A stretch of 64,000 nt of DNA, from assembly GCA_903951425.1 (NCBI GenBank), contig CAJBBX010000098.1, positions 1-64,000 on the forward strand, in the 5' to 3' direction. The first letter of the stretch is position 1. Each line of letters opens with the position of its first letter. The DNA is from an uncultured Chthonomonas sp. (GTDB lineage: Bacteria > Armatimonadota > Chthonomonadetes > Chthonomonadales > CAJBBX01). Of this stretch, positions 52,362-61,310 are shown in pieces. The position numbers and the translations under genes were made by a program. The notes under the pieces were generated by a model that saw nothing but the letters and a program-made list of their open reading frames with translations, did not search any database and was not told where the DNA came from.

Positions 52362-53141
52362 ATGAACCCTACGGCCCGACTGCTGCTCGCCGCGACCCTT
52401 TTCGGCGTCCTGCCTGCGGCGCCCAGCTTTGCCCGGCCCGAGTACGCCGCGCGGGAGAACGCCGCGTGCAACCACTGCCACGTGGTACCGGGCGGCCCGC
52501 GCAACTTCCGGGGGCTCTTCTATGCGGCGAACAACCACTCCTTGGCTGCGTTCGACAACCAGTACGAAGCCAAGTTGGCCGGGGTGGACCCCGCCGCCGT
52601 CGGCGGTGACGCCGTGACCAAGACGCCGAACTACCCTAGGCGGACCGTGCCCGCCGGACTGAACTACATCTATCCCGATATCGAGGGCAATCGCGTGAAC
52701 CTGGCCCGGTACGCGGGCAGTGTCGTCATGATCGTGAACGTCGCCAGCCAGTGCGGCAACACACCGCAGTACGCCGCCTTGCAGAAGCTCTACGAGAAGC
52801 ACAAGGAGCGCGGGCTGGTGGTGCTCGGCTTCCCGTGCAACGACTTCGGCGCCCAGGAACCGGGAACCGAGAAGGAGATCCAGGCCTTCTGCACGGAGAA
52901 GTACAAGGTCACCTTCCCCATGTTCGCCAAGGTCGCCGTGAAGGGCCAGAAGCAGGCGCCGCTCTACAGGCGCCTGACAGACAAGGCGGCCAACCCGAAG
53001 TTCGGGGGCGAGATTGAGTGGAACTTCGCCAAGTTCCTGCTGAACCGCAAGGGTGAGGTCATCGGCCGCTTCGCCGCCCGCACCTCGCCCGATGACCCAG
53101 AATTGGTCATGGCCATCGAGGCCGCACTGAAGGAGAAGTAG
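52362..53141 (+). CDS. cytochrome c motif / glutathione-peroxidase fusion, exported
   Basis: A 259-residue protein: signal peptide (LLLAATLFGVLPAAPSFA), then a single heme c attachment motif CNHCH (about residues 36-40) in a short 60-residue module, then a complete thiol peroxidase of the GPx family (about 95-255). GPx features: NVASQCGNTPQY with the peroxidatic Cys, FPCNDFGAQEPGT with a second Cys and the conserved Gln, and EWNFAKFLLNRKGEVIGRF with the Trp-Asn pair. A covalent heme domain on a GPx suggests electrons could be fed from a cytochrome chain instead of thioredoxin; this is inference. GGAG is 6 nt upstream. Confidence 0.8.
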   Translation: MNPTARLLLAATLFGVLPAAPSFARPEYAARENAACNHCHVVPGGPRNFRGLFYAANNHSLAAFDNQYEAKLAGVDPAAVGGDAVTKTPNYPRRTVPAGLNYIYPDIEGNRVNLARYAGSVVMIVNVASQCGNTPQYAALQKLYEKHKERGLVVLGFPCNDFGAQEPGTEKEIQAFCTEKYKVTFPMFAKVAVKGQKQAPLYRRLTDKAANPKFGGEIEWNFAKFLLNRKGEVIGRFAARTSPDDPELVMAIEAALKEK

Positions 53142-53160
53142 CGCAGGCGCATATGCGCCG

Positions 53161-53188
53161 CATGCCCGGCCTAGCGCGGCCGGGCATG
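53161..53188 (+). terminator. terminator after the peroxidase fusion gene
   Basis: CATGCCCGGCC (53161-53171) and GGCCGGGCATG (53178-53188) make a perfect 11-bp stem with a 6-nt loop, followed by TTCCCT. Confidence 0.75.
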
Positions 53189-53216
53189 TTCCCTCTACGC
53201 CGACACACTGGACGGG

Positions 53217-53236
53217 CTCGGGCACGGAGGCCCGAG
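53217..53236. repeat. dispersed 20-nt hairpin, copy 3
   Basis: CTCGGGC, loop ACGGAG, GCCCGAG: perfect arms, consensus copy of the family. Confidence 0.8.
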
Positions 53237-53355
53237 CTACCAATCGCGTCTGATCGACTGGACCTCCTGGATACCGATTGCCGGCGCGAACCGTGGTACC
53301 GTTGTTGGTGACGAGCGAGACGGGCGTCCGCCACCGGTGGCGATGCCGCTGGCGG

Positions 53356-53375
53356 CTGGGGCCTCCGTGCTCGAG
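53356..53375. repeat. dispersed 20-nt hairpin, copy 4 (inverted, degenerate)
   Basis: Read on the minus strand: CTCGAGC, loop ACGGAG, GCCCCAG. Loop identical to copies 2 and 3, one change in each arm, opposite orientation. Confidence 0.65.
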
Positions 53376-53415
53376 TCCGCTACCTCCGCCGTCGCCCAGT
53401 GCCCACCTGGCGAGA

Positions 53416-53435
53416 CTCGGGCACAGAGGCCCGAG
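53416..53435. repeat. dispersed 20-nt hairpin, copy 5
   Basis: CTCGGGC, loop ACAGAG, GCCCGAG, with perfect arms. It is followed by AGCCAC as in copies 1 and 2. Confidence 0.8.
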
Positions 53436-53518
53436 CCACGAGACCGGCTGTGCCGGCGACCGGATTTGGGCGTCCAGGGCTGGTTGTAGCGGTCCCGTGG
53501 CGGGCATGGAGGTGCGGC

Positions 53519-54634
53519 ATGGATGGACGTGAGCTGGCTCTGCGGACGCTGGCGGGCGAAGAGGGCTTGCCCGTGCCCGCCCACTTCTTCAACATCATGG
53601 AGCACGGCCACATCGAGCGTCTCGCCGGTGCGGAGCCCGGCGACTACCGCAACGACCCGCACGGCGTCTACCTCCGGATGATCCGCGCCTGCCACACCTG
53701 CTCCGTGGACCAGTACCTGGCCGAAAACCCGCTCTCCATGGGCGACACGGGCTACGAGGGCGCCACCCACGGGGCCACCACGGGCGCCGAAGCAGTGGTG
53801 GTGGACGGCATCGCCATCCATGGCGCCGACGACGTGGCGCACCACATGGAGGCCGTCGTCTTCCCGGCCCTGCGCTCGGCCGCCGACCAGCTCGACGAGG
53901 AGCAGCGAACCGCCGACGTCATCGCCCACGAGGCCGACCTGCAGCGACGACTAGGCGACGAGATCCTGAAGCTCCCCTACGGCCACGGCTCGTTCCCCTA
54001 TATGGCCTACGGGACCTACGGCTACGGCCCCTACCTTGAGGCCTGGGCGCTCTATCCCGAGGTCATGGAGCGCCACTTCGCCCTGCAGGCCGACGTGGCC
54101 GTGCGCAATAACCGGGCCGTGGCCGAGGCATTCAGGCGGGCCGGATCGCCGCTTGTAACCCGGTTGGACCACGACATGGCCGACGCCCGCGGACCGCTGG
54201 TGAGCCCGGCGTCGCTGGAGCGGCTCTGGTACCCACACTTCGCGCGCAGCATCGAGCCCCTGTTGGCTGCCGACGTCCGCTGCGTCTGGCACTGCGACGG
54301 CAACGTGATGCCCATGGTGGACCCGCTGATCGCATGCGGCATCTCGGGGTTCCAGGGCTTCCAGTACGAGTGCGGTGTGGACTATCCGGCCCTCTGCCGC
54401 CGAACCGACCGCCAGGGCCGTAGCCCACTCATCTGGGCCGGCGTCTCCGTGACCACCACGCTCCCGTTCGGCACGCCCGCACAGGTTCGTGACGAGATGC
54501 GCTTCCTGATCGACCACGGACCGCGCGCCGGCCTCTTCCTGGCGCACAGCAGCTCCCTCGCGCCCGGAGCGCCCTGGCGGAACGTAGCCGCCTACGTGGA
54601 GGGCCTCCGCCACTACCGGGAGGCGGCGCGGTAG
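53519..54634 (+). CDS. uroporphyrinogen decarboxylase-like protein (UroD-like 2)
   Basis: A 371-residue UroD-superfamily TIM barrel, more divergent than the other two in the window. The motif [12 protein letters not shown] near 259 corresponds to the HSCG metal site; later [16 protein letters not shown] and [15 protein letters not shown] match the C-terminal part of the fold. GGAGG 6 nt upstream fixes ATG 53519; the longer frame to 53399 is translation of hairpin repeats. Followed after 101 bp by the beta-helix protein. Confidence 0.7.
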   Translation: MDGRELALRTLAGEEGLPVPAHFFNIMEHGHIERLAGAEPGDYRNDPHGVYLRMIRACHTCSVDQYLAENPLSMGDTGYEGATHGATTGAEAVVVDGIAIHGADDVAHHMEAVVFPALRSAADQLDEEQRTADVIAHEADLQRRLGDEILKLPYGHGSFPYMAYGTYGYGPYLEAWALYPEVMERHFALQADVAVRNNRAVAEAFRRAGSPLVTRLDHDMADARGPLVSPASLERLWYPHFARSIEPLLAADVRCVWHCDGNVMPMVDPLIACGISGFQGFQYECGVDYPALCRRTDRQGRSPLIWAGVSVTTTLPFGTPAQVRDEMRFLIDHGPRAGLFLAHSSSLAPGAPWRNVAAYVEGLRHYREAAR

Positions 54635-54735
54635 GTCGAGCCCAATGTGGCCCTCCCTGTTGCCCCGCCGCCGCCTTCCGTGCCACTCTATTGTGGGCCG
54701 CCCGACGGCGGGCAGGCAACTGGAGGACTGATACC

Positions 54736-57453
54736 ATGCTTCATCGAGTGGCGCTGGGCGCCGCGCTCTGCCTTGCTGCCGGGATCGCCGCCGCCGGGCC
54801 TGTCACCGTCTACGTGGCTCCCAACGGTAAGGACAGCTGGACCGGCACGGCGGCACGCCCCAACAAGGCTCGGACCGACGGTCCCGTGGCGTCGCTCCTG
54901 GGCGCCCGCAACGCACTGAGGAAGCTCCGGACCGACACCAGCACGGCCGCCCGCGTCGTCATCGCGGGAGGCCGCTATCAGGTGCGCGAGCCGCTGGTCC
55001 TCGAGCCTCGCGACGGCGGTTCCGACGACGCCCGGGTGTTCTATGCGGCAGCGCCGGGAGCGAATCCGGTCTTCGACGGCGGCTTCCGCATCGGCGGCTG
55101 GAAGCCCGCGGCAGGCGGCCTCTGGCAGGCAACCGTGCCGGCGGGTCTGCGGTTCGAGCAGCTCTTCATCAACGATGCCCGCGCCACTCGCGCCCGTACG
55201 CCCAACGCGTTCTACCACTACATGGCCGGAAAGCTGGAGTACGGCAAAGACCCCGTGACCGGCAGGGAGGCCCAGCTCGGAGGCCGCGCCTTCATCGCCC
55301 GTCCCGAGGACCTGAAGCCGTTGCTCAGCGTGCCCAAGCAGGACATCTCCGATGTCGTCGTCATGGCCTACCATTCGTGGGAGACCTCGCGGCATCGCGT
55401 GGCGGCAGTTGATGGCCAGACCAACGCCGTCATCTGTTCGGGACCAGGTGCGCCCTGGGCCTTCATGCAGTGGGGCACGACGCAGCGCTACCACTTGGAG
55501 AACTTCCGCGGCGCGCTGGACGCCCCCGGCGAGTGGTTCCTCGACCGCGACGGCACGCTCCTCTACAAGCCGTTACCGGGCCAGGACATGCGCAAGGCCG
55601 AGGCGTTCGCGCCGGTGGCTTCCGACTTCGTTCGGTTCGAAGGGACCGAGGCGAGGAAGGTCGAGGGCATCACGCTGGAGGGCCTCGCCTTCCGGCACGC
55701 GGCGTACAACCTCGCCGCTGAGGGGCACGGCGACGGTCAGGCTGCGGTGACCATCCCCGCGGCCATCATGGCTGACCACGCGCGCGGCCTGCTGATCCGG
55801 CACTGCGACGTCCGGCATATCGGCATCTACGGCGCCTGGTTCCGCAAGGGCTGCTCCGGCTGTGAGGTTCGACGGTGCCGGTTCGATGACATGGGCGCGG
55901 GCGGCGTGAAGATCGGCGAGGGCTGGGGAAACGACAATCCGACCTCGGAGCAGTTGACCCACCACATCACGATCACCAACTCCATCATCCACCGGGGCGG
56001 GCGGATATTCCCCGGATGCATCGGGATATGGATCGGCGCCAGCGGCGACAACACGATCACGCATAACGATATCAGCGACCTCTACTACACCGGCATCTCA
56101 GTGGGCTGGCGATGGGGCTACGGGCCCAGCCCGGCCAAGCGCAACACCATCGACTTCAACCACATCCACCACCTGGGCCAGGGCGTCCTCAGCGACATGG
56201 GCGGCGTCTACACGCTGGGGCCCTCCGAGGGCACCACGGTCAGCAACAACCGCATCCACGACGTCTACTCCTACGACCTCTACGGACGCGGCGGCTGGGG
56301 GCTCTACAACGACGAGGGCTCCACGGGCATCGTCCTGGAGAACAACCTCGTCTACAACGTGAAGACCGGGCTTTACCACCAGCACTACGGCAAAGAGAAC
56401 GTGGTGCGAAACAACATCCTTGCCTACAGCATGGATGGTCAACTGCAGCGCTCCCGGGTGGAGGAGCACCTCTCGTTTACCTTTAGCCACAATATCGTGC
56501 TCTACAAGCAGAGCGATCTGCTCTCCGCCAACTGGCGCGACGCCAAAGTGGCGCTGGATAACAACCTCTACTGGAACGAGGCGGGCCCCGTCCGCTTCTA
56601 CGACATGGCGCTGGAGCAGTGGCAGGCCACGGGCAAAGACCAGGGCTCCCGCGTGGCCGACCCGCTCTTCGTGAACCCGCGCGCAGGCGACTTTGGCCTG
56701 AAGCCCGGCTCGCCGGCGCTGCAGATGGGCTTCAAGCCGTTCGACTATGGCCTTGCGGGCCTCAAGGGCGACAACGCGTGGCGCGCCGTGCCGGCGACCT
56801 TCACCTACGCGCCGGTTCGGTTCGCTCCCCAGGCCCCGGCGTCGCCGCCGATGGCGTTCCAGATGGACTTCGAGCAGGTCCTAGTCGGCGCGCCCTGCCC
56901 GAGCGGCCAGAACAACACCGAGGGCAAGGGCGACACCATCGCCGTGGTTGAGGGGCTGGGTGCCTCGGGCAAGCGATGCCTCCAGATCACCGACGCGCCG
57001 GGATTGCAGGCCGGCTTCAACCCGCACCTCGTCTTCACGCCGAGCCACCGCGACGGTGTCACCACGTTCTCGTTCACCATCCGCACCGAGGCCGCCACAG
57101 ACATGTACGCCGAGTGGCGCGATTGGTCTGATCCGGCGGGCTACAAGACCGGGCCCATGGTCTGGATCAAGGGCGGGTCGCTCTCCTCCAACGGGATCGA
57201 ACTGATGCAGGTCCCGAGCGGGCAGTGGGTCAAGGTCGACATGCGCTGCACCGTGGGCGCGGCCTCCACCGGCAAGTGGGACCTGACGATCACGCTGCCT
57301 GACGGAGCCAAGCGCGAGCTCGCCGCGTTGCCTTGTGGGTCAGGGCCGATCCGCAACCTGACCTGGCTGGGCTTCAGCTCCATGGCCACCGTGAGGACGG
57401 CCTTCCAACTCGACGACCTGGCGCTGACCAGCACCGGGAAGGCCCGCAAGTGA
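54736..57453 (+). CDS. secreted right-handed beta-helix glycosidase-like protein (GH141-like)
   Basis: A 905-residue secreted protein with a signal peptide ([16 protein letters not shown]). The N-terminus ([49 protein letters not shown]) and [11 protein letters not shown] with [16 protein letters not shown] match the entry part of family GH141 and related enzymes. About residues 310-640 are parallel beta-helix coils with repeated N-I-I/N-H-I steps. The last 190 residues form a concanavalin-like sandwich. It probably acts on fucose- or xylose-containing plant or bacterial glycans; specificity is inference. GGAGG is 9 nt upstream. The stop overlaps the next gene's GTG. Confidence 0.75.
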   Translation: MLHRVALGAALCLAAGIAAAGPVTVYVAPNGKDSWTGTAARPNKARTDGPVASLLGARNALRKLRTDTSTAARVVIAGGRYQVREPLVLEPRDGGSDDARVFYAAAPGANPVFDGGFRIGGWKPAAGGLWQATVPAGLRFEQLFINDARATRARTPNAFYHYMAGKLEYGKDPVTGREAQLGGRAFIARPEDLKPLLSVPKQDISDVVVMAYHSWETSRHRVAAVDGQTNAVICSGPGAPWAFMQWGTTQRYHLENFRGALDAPGEWFLDRDGTLLYKPLPGQDMRKAEAFAPVASDFVRFEGTEARKVEGITLEGLAFRHAAYNLAAEGHGDGQAAVTIPAAIMADHARGLLIRHCDVRHIGIYGAWFRKGCSGCEVRRCRFDDMGAGGVKIGEGWGNDNPTSEQLTHHITITNSIIHRGGRIFPGCIGIWIGASGDNTITHNDISDLYYTGISVGWRWGYGPSPAKRNTIDFNHIHHLGQGVLSDMGGVYTLGPSEGTTVSNNRIHDVYSYDLYGRGGWGLYNDEGSTGIVLENNLVYNVKTGLYHQHYGKENVVRNNILAYSMDGQLQRSRVEEHLSFTFSHNIVLYKQSDLLSANWRDAKVALDNNLYWNEAGPVRFYDMALEQWQATGKDQGSRVADPLFVNPRAGDFGLKPGSPALQMGFKPFDYGLAGLKGDNAWRAVPATFTYAPVRFAPQAPASPPMAFQMDFEQVLVGAPCPSGQNNTEGKGDTIAVVEGLGASGKRCLQITDAPGLQAGFNPHLVFTPSHRDGVTTFSFTIRTEAATDMYAEWRDWSDPAGYKTGPMVWIKGGSLSSNGIELMQVPSGQWVKVDMRCTVGAASTGKWDLTITLPDGAKRELAALPCGSGPIRNLTWLGFSSMATVRTAFQLDDLALTSTGKARK

Positions 57454-58556
57454 TCTGGCGACGCTGGGCGACTGCCCTGGCCCTTGGTCTTTCGGCGGTC
57501 GCCGCCTTGGGCCAGCCAGGTTCGCAGGCCTGGACCATGTTCCGCGGCGCCCCCGATGGAACGGGCGTCGCGGCTCCGTTGGCCCCGCCCCTCCGCAAGC
57601 TCTGGGCGCAGAAGCTCAACGGCCCAGTGGAGGCCACCGCCGCCGTCGTGGGAGACAGCGTCTATGTGGCGACCATGCGCGGCAACGTGCTGCGCATGCG
57701 GCTGGCCGACGGAAAGCAGGTTTGGAGGTTCTCCTGCCGCGACGCCTTCAGCGCCTCGCCCACAGTTGTCGGCGCGCGCCTCTTCATCGGCGACGAGAGC
57801 GGCCTCTTCCGCGCACTCGACCGCAACACGGGCAAGTTGCTCTGGAAGCTGCAGACCGACGACAAGATCGCCTCGTCGGCCACGCCCATCGGCGATGACG
57901 TGCTGTTCGGCTCCTACGACAATCGCCTGATGCGCGTGAACCAGGCCACCGGCAAGGTGCGTTGGACCTTCCACGCAGAGGCGCAGGTCCACGCCACACC
58001 CACCCTCTCCGAGGGACGCGTGGTGACCGCCGGATGCGACGGCCACGTGCGGGTCATCGACATCGAGACCGGAAAGCAGACCGGCGCGGCCAAGGTGGGT
58101 GGCAACTTCGCCTCGGCGCCGGCCATCGTGGGAGGCACGGCCTACGTCGGCTCGCTCGACGGCACCTACCTGGCGGTCGACCTGGCCGACGCCCGCATCC
58201 GCTGGCAGGTGAAGGAGAAGGAGAGCGGCGCGGCCTGCTTCTCATCGCCGGCGGTGGCCCAGGGCAAGGTGATCTTCGCCTCGCGCAGCGCCCGCGTCTT
58301 CGCCATGAACCCGGCCAACGGGCAAGCGATCTGGACCTTCCGAACGCGCAGCCAGGTCAACAGCTCGCCCGTGGTGGCAGGCAACACGGTCTACGTGGGC
58401 TCCGACGAGGGCATGCTCTACGCCGTTGACGTTGCCACGGGCCGCAAGCTATGGCAGTTCCGAGCGGGCCGCGAGATCCTCTCCTCCCCGGCCATAGCGC
58501 AGGGCAGGCTCGTGTTCGGCAACTCGGACGGCTGGGTCTGGTGCCTGGGGAAGTAG
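57450..58556 (+). CDS. secreted PQQ-like (BamB-type) beta-propeller protein
   Basis: A 368-residue exported protein. Signal peptide, then eight PQQ/BamB-type blades with regular steps: [87 protein letters not shown]. No quinoprotein active-site residues are evident, so it is likely a scaffold or binding propeller. The GTG start overlaps the upstream stop (GTGA), coupling it to the beta-helix protein. Confidence 0.8.
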   Translation: MIWRRWATALALGLSAVAALGQPGSQAWTMFRGAPDGTGVAAPLAPPLRKLWAQKLNGPVEATAAVVGDSVYVATMRGNVLRMRLADGKQVWRFSCRDAFSASPTVVGARLFIGDESGLFRALDRNTGKLLWKLQTDDKIASSATPIGDDVLFGSYDNRLMRVNQATGKVRWTFHAEAQVHATPTLSEGRVVTAGCDGHVRVIDIETGKQTGAAKVGGNFASAPAIVGGTAYVGSLDGTYLAVDLADARIRWQVKEKESGAACFSSPAVAQGKVIFASRSARVFAMNPANGQAIWTFRTRSQVNSSPVVAGNTVYVGSDEGMLYAVDVATGRKLWQFRAGREILSSPAIAQGRLVFGNSDGWVWCLGK

Positions 58557-58574
58557 GCTGACAGGTGCACCCGC

Positions 58575-58693
58575 GCCGTCATGCTGACGCGAAGCGGAAG
58601 CATCCCCTGTACGACATCGGAAGGCCCTCGGCAATGCACAACCCCGTGCGCTGAACTCCGGGGGGTCCTTCCGCTTCGCGTCAGGATGACGGC
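58575..58693. repeat. 33-bp inverted repeat pair (REP/BIME-like)
   Basis: Left arm 58575-58607 and right arm 58661-58693 are reverse complements over 33 bp with three mismatches; the core is GACGCGAAGCGGAAG. The spacer is 53 bp. No transposase. It sits between convergent genes. Confidence 0.85.
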
Positions 58694-58711
58694 AAGGGCG
58701 GGACCCCTCCC

Positions 58712-59959
58712 TTACCCCAGCGCCTCGCGCAACGTGTCCCACATGCCGTAGGCGGTAAGCTGGCCTGCGCAGAAGATGCATAGCCTTCCCGTGCCTGCGG
58801 CGCGAATGGCGGCTACCGCGCGCCGGAGCTTCTCGTGGGGCCATTCGGCCTGCGGGACGGCGGCTTCAGCCTCCTCCTTGTACAGGAAGTTGACCGCGAA
58901 GCCGGGCCAGAGGGTGCGGTAGTCGCGGGCCCAGACCTTCTGCCGGCCTATCGCCTCGGCCAGTAGCGTCAGGTACTGCTCGAACGTGCCGGGGAAGTGG
59001 TCGCGGTAGTCCATGGGCATGCAGTGCTCGACGTACGGCGCGAAGGTGCGCCAGTCCTGCCCGATGAAGCGGCCGCTGTGGATGGGGTTCTTGAAGACCG
59101 CGGCACTGAACTCCATCTGTGGGCGCGCCTGCCGCACGGCCTCGCGAACCTCGCGGGCGAACTCGGTGACCCAGTGCATGCGGTAGCTGTAGAAGAAGTG
59201 GTCCAGGTCGTTGAGGCCGCCCTGGAAGAAGCCGCCGTGGAGCAGGAAGCGGCTCTTCATGGAGCGTGGCAGGCGGTCCCAGTTGGCGGGCAGCACTCGG
59301 GGGCTCTGCTCCCAGTGCGACTCGAGGTAGGGGCGGTCGTAGAGCTCGTGGTAGAAGGGCTCGTCGGGGATCGCGTCGGAGACGAAGCCCGCCCAACGCG
59401 GCAACTCGCGCAGGCAATCGTCGCAGAAGCAGTAGGTGTCCGGCGCCAGGTCGCCGGGGTAGCGGATGTAGTCGTGATGGACGGCGTCTACCTCGTAGCG
59501 CTCGGCGAACTCACGGATGAGCGGCACGAGCCACTGGTCGGTGTAGCCCGGTCTGCGCGCGGGGCACATCCAGACGGCGCCGTACCGGTTGCCGCGGAGC
59601 GTCGTGCCGCACGTGGGACGGCCGTCGGCGTCGGTGGCGGCCCACTCCGGGTGGCGGCGGAAGGCGGGGCCCTGCTCGCCCTCGTAGTAGTCGATGAACC
59701 AGGCATGGAGCTGGATGCCCGCCTCGCGGCATCGCCGGAGCAGGTGCGCGGGCATGTCGAACCCCTCGTAGCCGGGCTCGACGGCCTCGGCGAATTCGCG
59801 GCTCGGGTATCGGAGCAGTCCGTGGCCGCCCTTCACCTCCATGATGAGCGTCGTCACGCCGGACCGCGCCGCCCGCTCGACGAACTGCGCCACCGAAGCA
59901 TCCGACATCCCCGCGTCCGACGGTCCGCACCAGACCCCGCAATCCACCCGCTCGCCCAT
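58712..59959 (-). CDS. GHL10-like putative glycoside hydrolase (YngK-type TIM barrel)
   Basis: A 415-residue protein without a clear signal peptide. It resembles the DUF4015/GHL10 hydrolases: SGVTTLIMEVKGGHGLLRYPS, QLHAWFIDYYEGEQGP, a MCPARRPGYTDQWLVPLI stretch, EVDAVHHDYIRYPG and later MPMDYRDHF, all in the order of a TIM-barrel. The HHDYIRYPG motif is diagnostic of this group. Substrate unknown. ATG 59959 has a GGGAGGGGG tract upstream; the longer frame starts at 60019. Confidence 0.72.
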   Translation of the reverse strand: MGERVDCGVWCGPSDAGMSDASVAQFVERAARSGVTTLIMEVKGGHGLLRYPSREFAEAVEPGYEGFDMPAHLLRRCREAGIQLHAWFIDYYEGEQGPAFRRHPEWAATDADGRPTCGTTLRGNRYGAVWMCPARRPGYTDQWLVPLIREFAERYEVDAVHHDYIRYPGDLAPDTYCFCDDCLRELPRWAGFVSDAIPDEPFYHELYDRPYLESHWEQSPRVLPANWDRLPRSMKSRFLLHGGFFQGGLNDLDHFFYSYRMHWVTEFAREVREAVRQARPQMEFSAAVFKNPIHSGRFIGQDWRTFAPYVEHCMPMDYRDHFPGTFEQYLTLLAEAIGRQKVWARDYRTLWPGFAVNFLYKEEAEAAVPQAEWPHEKLRRAVAAIRAAGTGRLCIFCAGQLTAYGMWDTLREALG

Positions 59960-60046
59960 AGCGCCCCCTCCCGCTTGTGATCGGCAGAACGTTACCCGAT
60001 GCGCGGCGAATGCCGGCACGCCGGCCGGCGTTTCACAACAACCCCG

Positions 60047-60940
60047 TCAGGACTTGGCCTTGACGTGGTTGACGGGGTTGGCGTGGCTGACGGCGCTGTC
60101 GGTCTCGTCGGGCTCGGGGGATGGGGCGGGCCTGAGGAGCGTTGCGGTGTCGCTGGAGGCGCCGGCGGGCGCCGGCCGCACGAGAATCTCCGCCGGGTTG
60201 GCGGGGTCCGAGGCCGGGCGGAGGAGCGTCCTGCTCAAGCGGTTCACCGGGATACGCTCGTCCACGGCCTTCAGGGCCGCCTCGGCGGCGCGCCGAAGCT
60301 CCGCGTGTCGCCGCTTGCCGCGTCCCGCCTTGCCTGCCACCAGCTTGCGGAGGACCGCCGCGTCCTCCTGGGTATCGCCGATCTGCGACAGGGCATGCAC
60401 GGCGGCGGCGGCGAGTTGGACATCGACTGCCACGACACAGAGGCGAAGGTGAGCGCGCTCGTTCGGCGCCAGCAGGTTGCGGTCCTCGGGCGTCATCGCC
60501 CGAAGGAGGCGAGCCAGCGGCGGACCCGCCACGGAGAGGGCATCCATGTAGCCTGAACCATACCGATACGTCTGCAGCAACGGGCCGATGGCCCGCTTGT
60601 CGGCGGCCTCGCCCAGGAGCCGGACGGCCGTGCGCTGCCTCCGGGAGACTGCGAACAGCCCGCCGATGCTCATTCCCGCCATCGTGAGGCCCGTTGAGAC
60701 CTTCCCCAGCCCCACTACCTCGGCCAGAGCGCTGATCGCCACCGCCGTCACCGCGTAGGCGCCGACAAACCGGAGCAGCGCCAGCCACCGCTCCTGCTGC
60801 ACGATCTTGATGAGCCGCGGCAGGGCGACGGCCCCCAGGTTCGTCAGGTCGCGCGCCGCCATGCGGGCCACAGCGGCATCGCGGCCCGAAGCGCGGCGCA
60901 GGAGGTCATCGACTTGCTTGGCGAGCTCGGCTTCGGTCAT
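60047..60940 (-). CDS. HEAT-like membrane protein with triple L-x-R-P-A tail (copy 2)
   Basis: A 297-residue protein. N-terminal helical repeats (VARMAARDLTNLGAVALPRLI), two hydrophobic segments (about 57-78 and 82-96), a second helical-repeat block (DKRAIGPLLQTYRYGSG; QLAAAAVHALSQIGD), and from residue 239 a tail with LLRPA, LVRPA and LLRPA at the same spacing as in the gene at 50487. Codons in the two tails differ, so conservation is at protein level. ATG 60940 begins MTEAELAKQ; the longer frame to 61078 translates tandem repeats. Function unknown. Confidence 0.65.
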   Translation of the reverse strand: MTEAELAKQVDDLLRRASGRDAAVARMAARDLTNLGAVALPRLIKIVQQERWLALLRFVGAYAVTAVAISALAEVVGLGKVSTGLTMAGMSIGGLFAVSRRQRTAVRLLGEAADKRAIGPLLQTYRYGSGYMDALSVAGPPLARLLRAMTPEDRNLLAPNERAHLRLCVVAVDVQLAAAAVHALSQIGDTQEDAAVLRKLVAGKAGRGKRRHAELRRAAEAALKAVDERIPVNRLSRTLLRPASDPANPAEILVRPAPAGASSDTATLLRPAPSPEPDETDSAVSHANPVNHVKAKS

Positions 60941-61020
60941 GGAGGCCCCGGCACGGGTGGTGTTGCGACGATGGAACGATACCACGCAACGGCGGTCGAG
61001 AGGGACGGCGAGTGGCCAGG

Positions 61021-61060
61021 GGTGGCCCAGGATGGCTTGGGATGGCCCGGGATAGCCCGG
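61021..61060. repeat. 10-nt tandem repeat, four copies
   Basis: Four adjoining decamers (GGTGGCCCAG, GATGGCTTGG, GATGGCCCGG, GATAGCCCGG) with consensus GATGGCCCGG. It runs directly into the hairpin array. Confidence 0.75.
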
Positions 61061-61193
61061 CGACTGAAGTCGCGGCAACGAACGGCGGGAGGTCGCCCTT
61101 CGGCGACTCCACGGCGGCGGACCGCCTTTCCGTGGTGGTGTCGAGTGCCCGCAAGGGCACTTCGCGCCTCTGCCTAGCCGGCGGCTGCAGCCG
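61060..61193. repeat. array of four short perfect hairpins
   Basis: GCGACT-GA-AGTCGC (61060-61073), GTCGCC-CTTC-GGCGAC (61092-61107), GTGCCC-GCAA-GGGCAC (61145-61160) and the palindrome CGGCTGCAGCCG (61182-61193). The two middle hairpins carry 4-nt loops, one of them a GNRA tetraloop. This looks like a dispersed intergenic repeat, possibly transcribed. Confidence 0.7.
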
Positions 61194-61310
61194 GCGGCCC
61201 GTTTCCGGCGCGCGCTCCTCGTCCTGGGCTTAGCGCCGCCACTGGCAATGGGCAGGAATGCGCGGCTCGGCGGTGAACCTTAGGGCATCACGCATCAGGA
61301 GCCATGCCAC

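Larger units (their letters stand above)
53142..53518. other. 377-bp gene-free stretch with terminator and three hairpin repeats
   Basis: No credible gene. It holds the terminator at 53161-53188 and three copies of the dispersed hairpin (53217-53236, 53356-53375 inverted, 53416-53435). The UroD-like 2 ribosome site (GGAGG, 53508-53512) is at its right end. Confidence 0.7.
60941..61310. other. 370-bp gene-free stretch with tandem and hairpin repeats
   Basis: No credible gene between the divergent HEAT-like and UroD-like 3 genes. It contains a four-copy 10-nt tandem repeat (61021-61060) and an array of four hairpins (61060-61193). Confidence 0.7.

Noticed and set aside
58575-58693. Insertion sequence ends
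   Set aside because: Only 53 bp between the arms and no transposase; too short for an IS.
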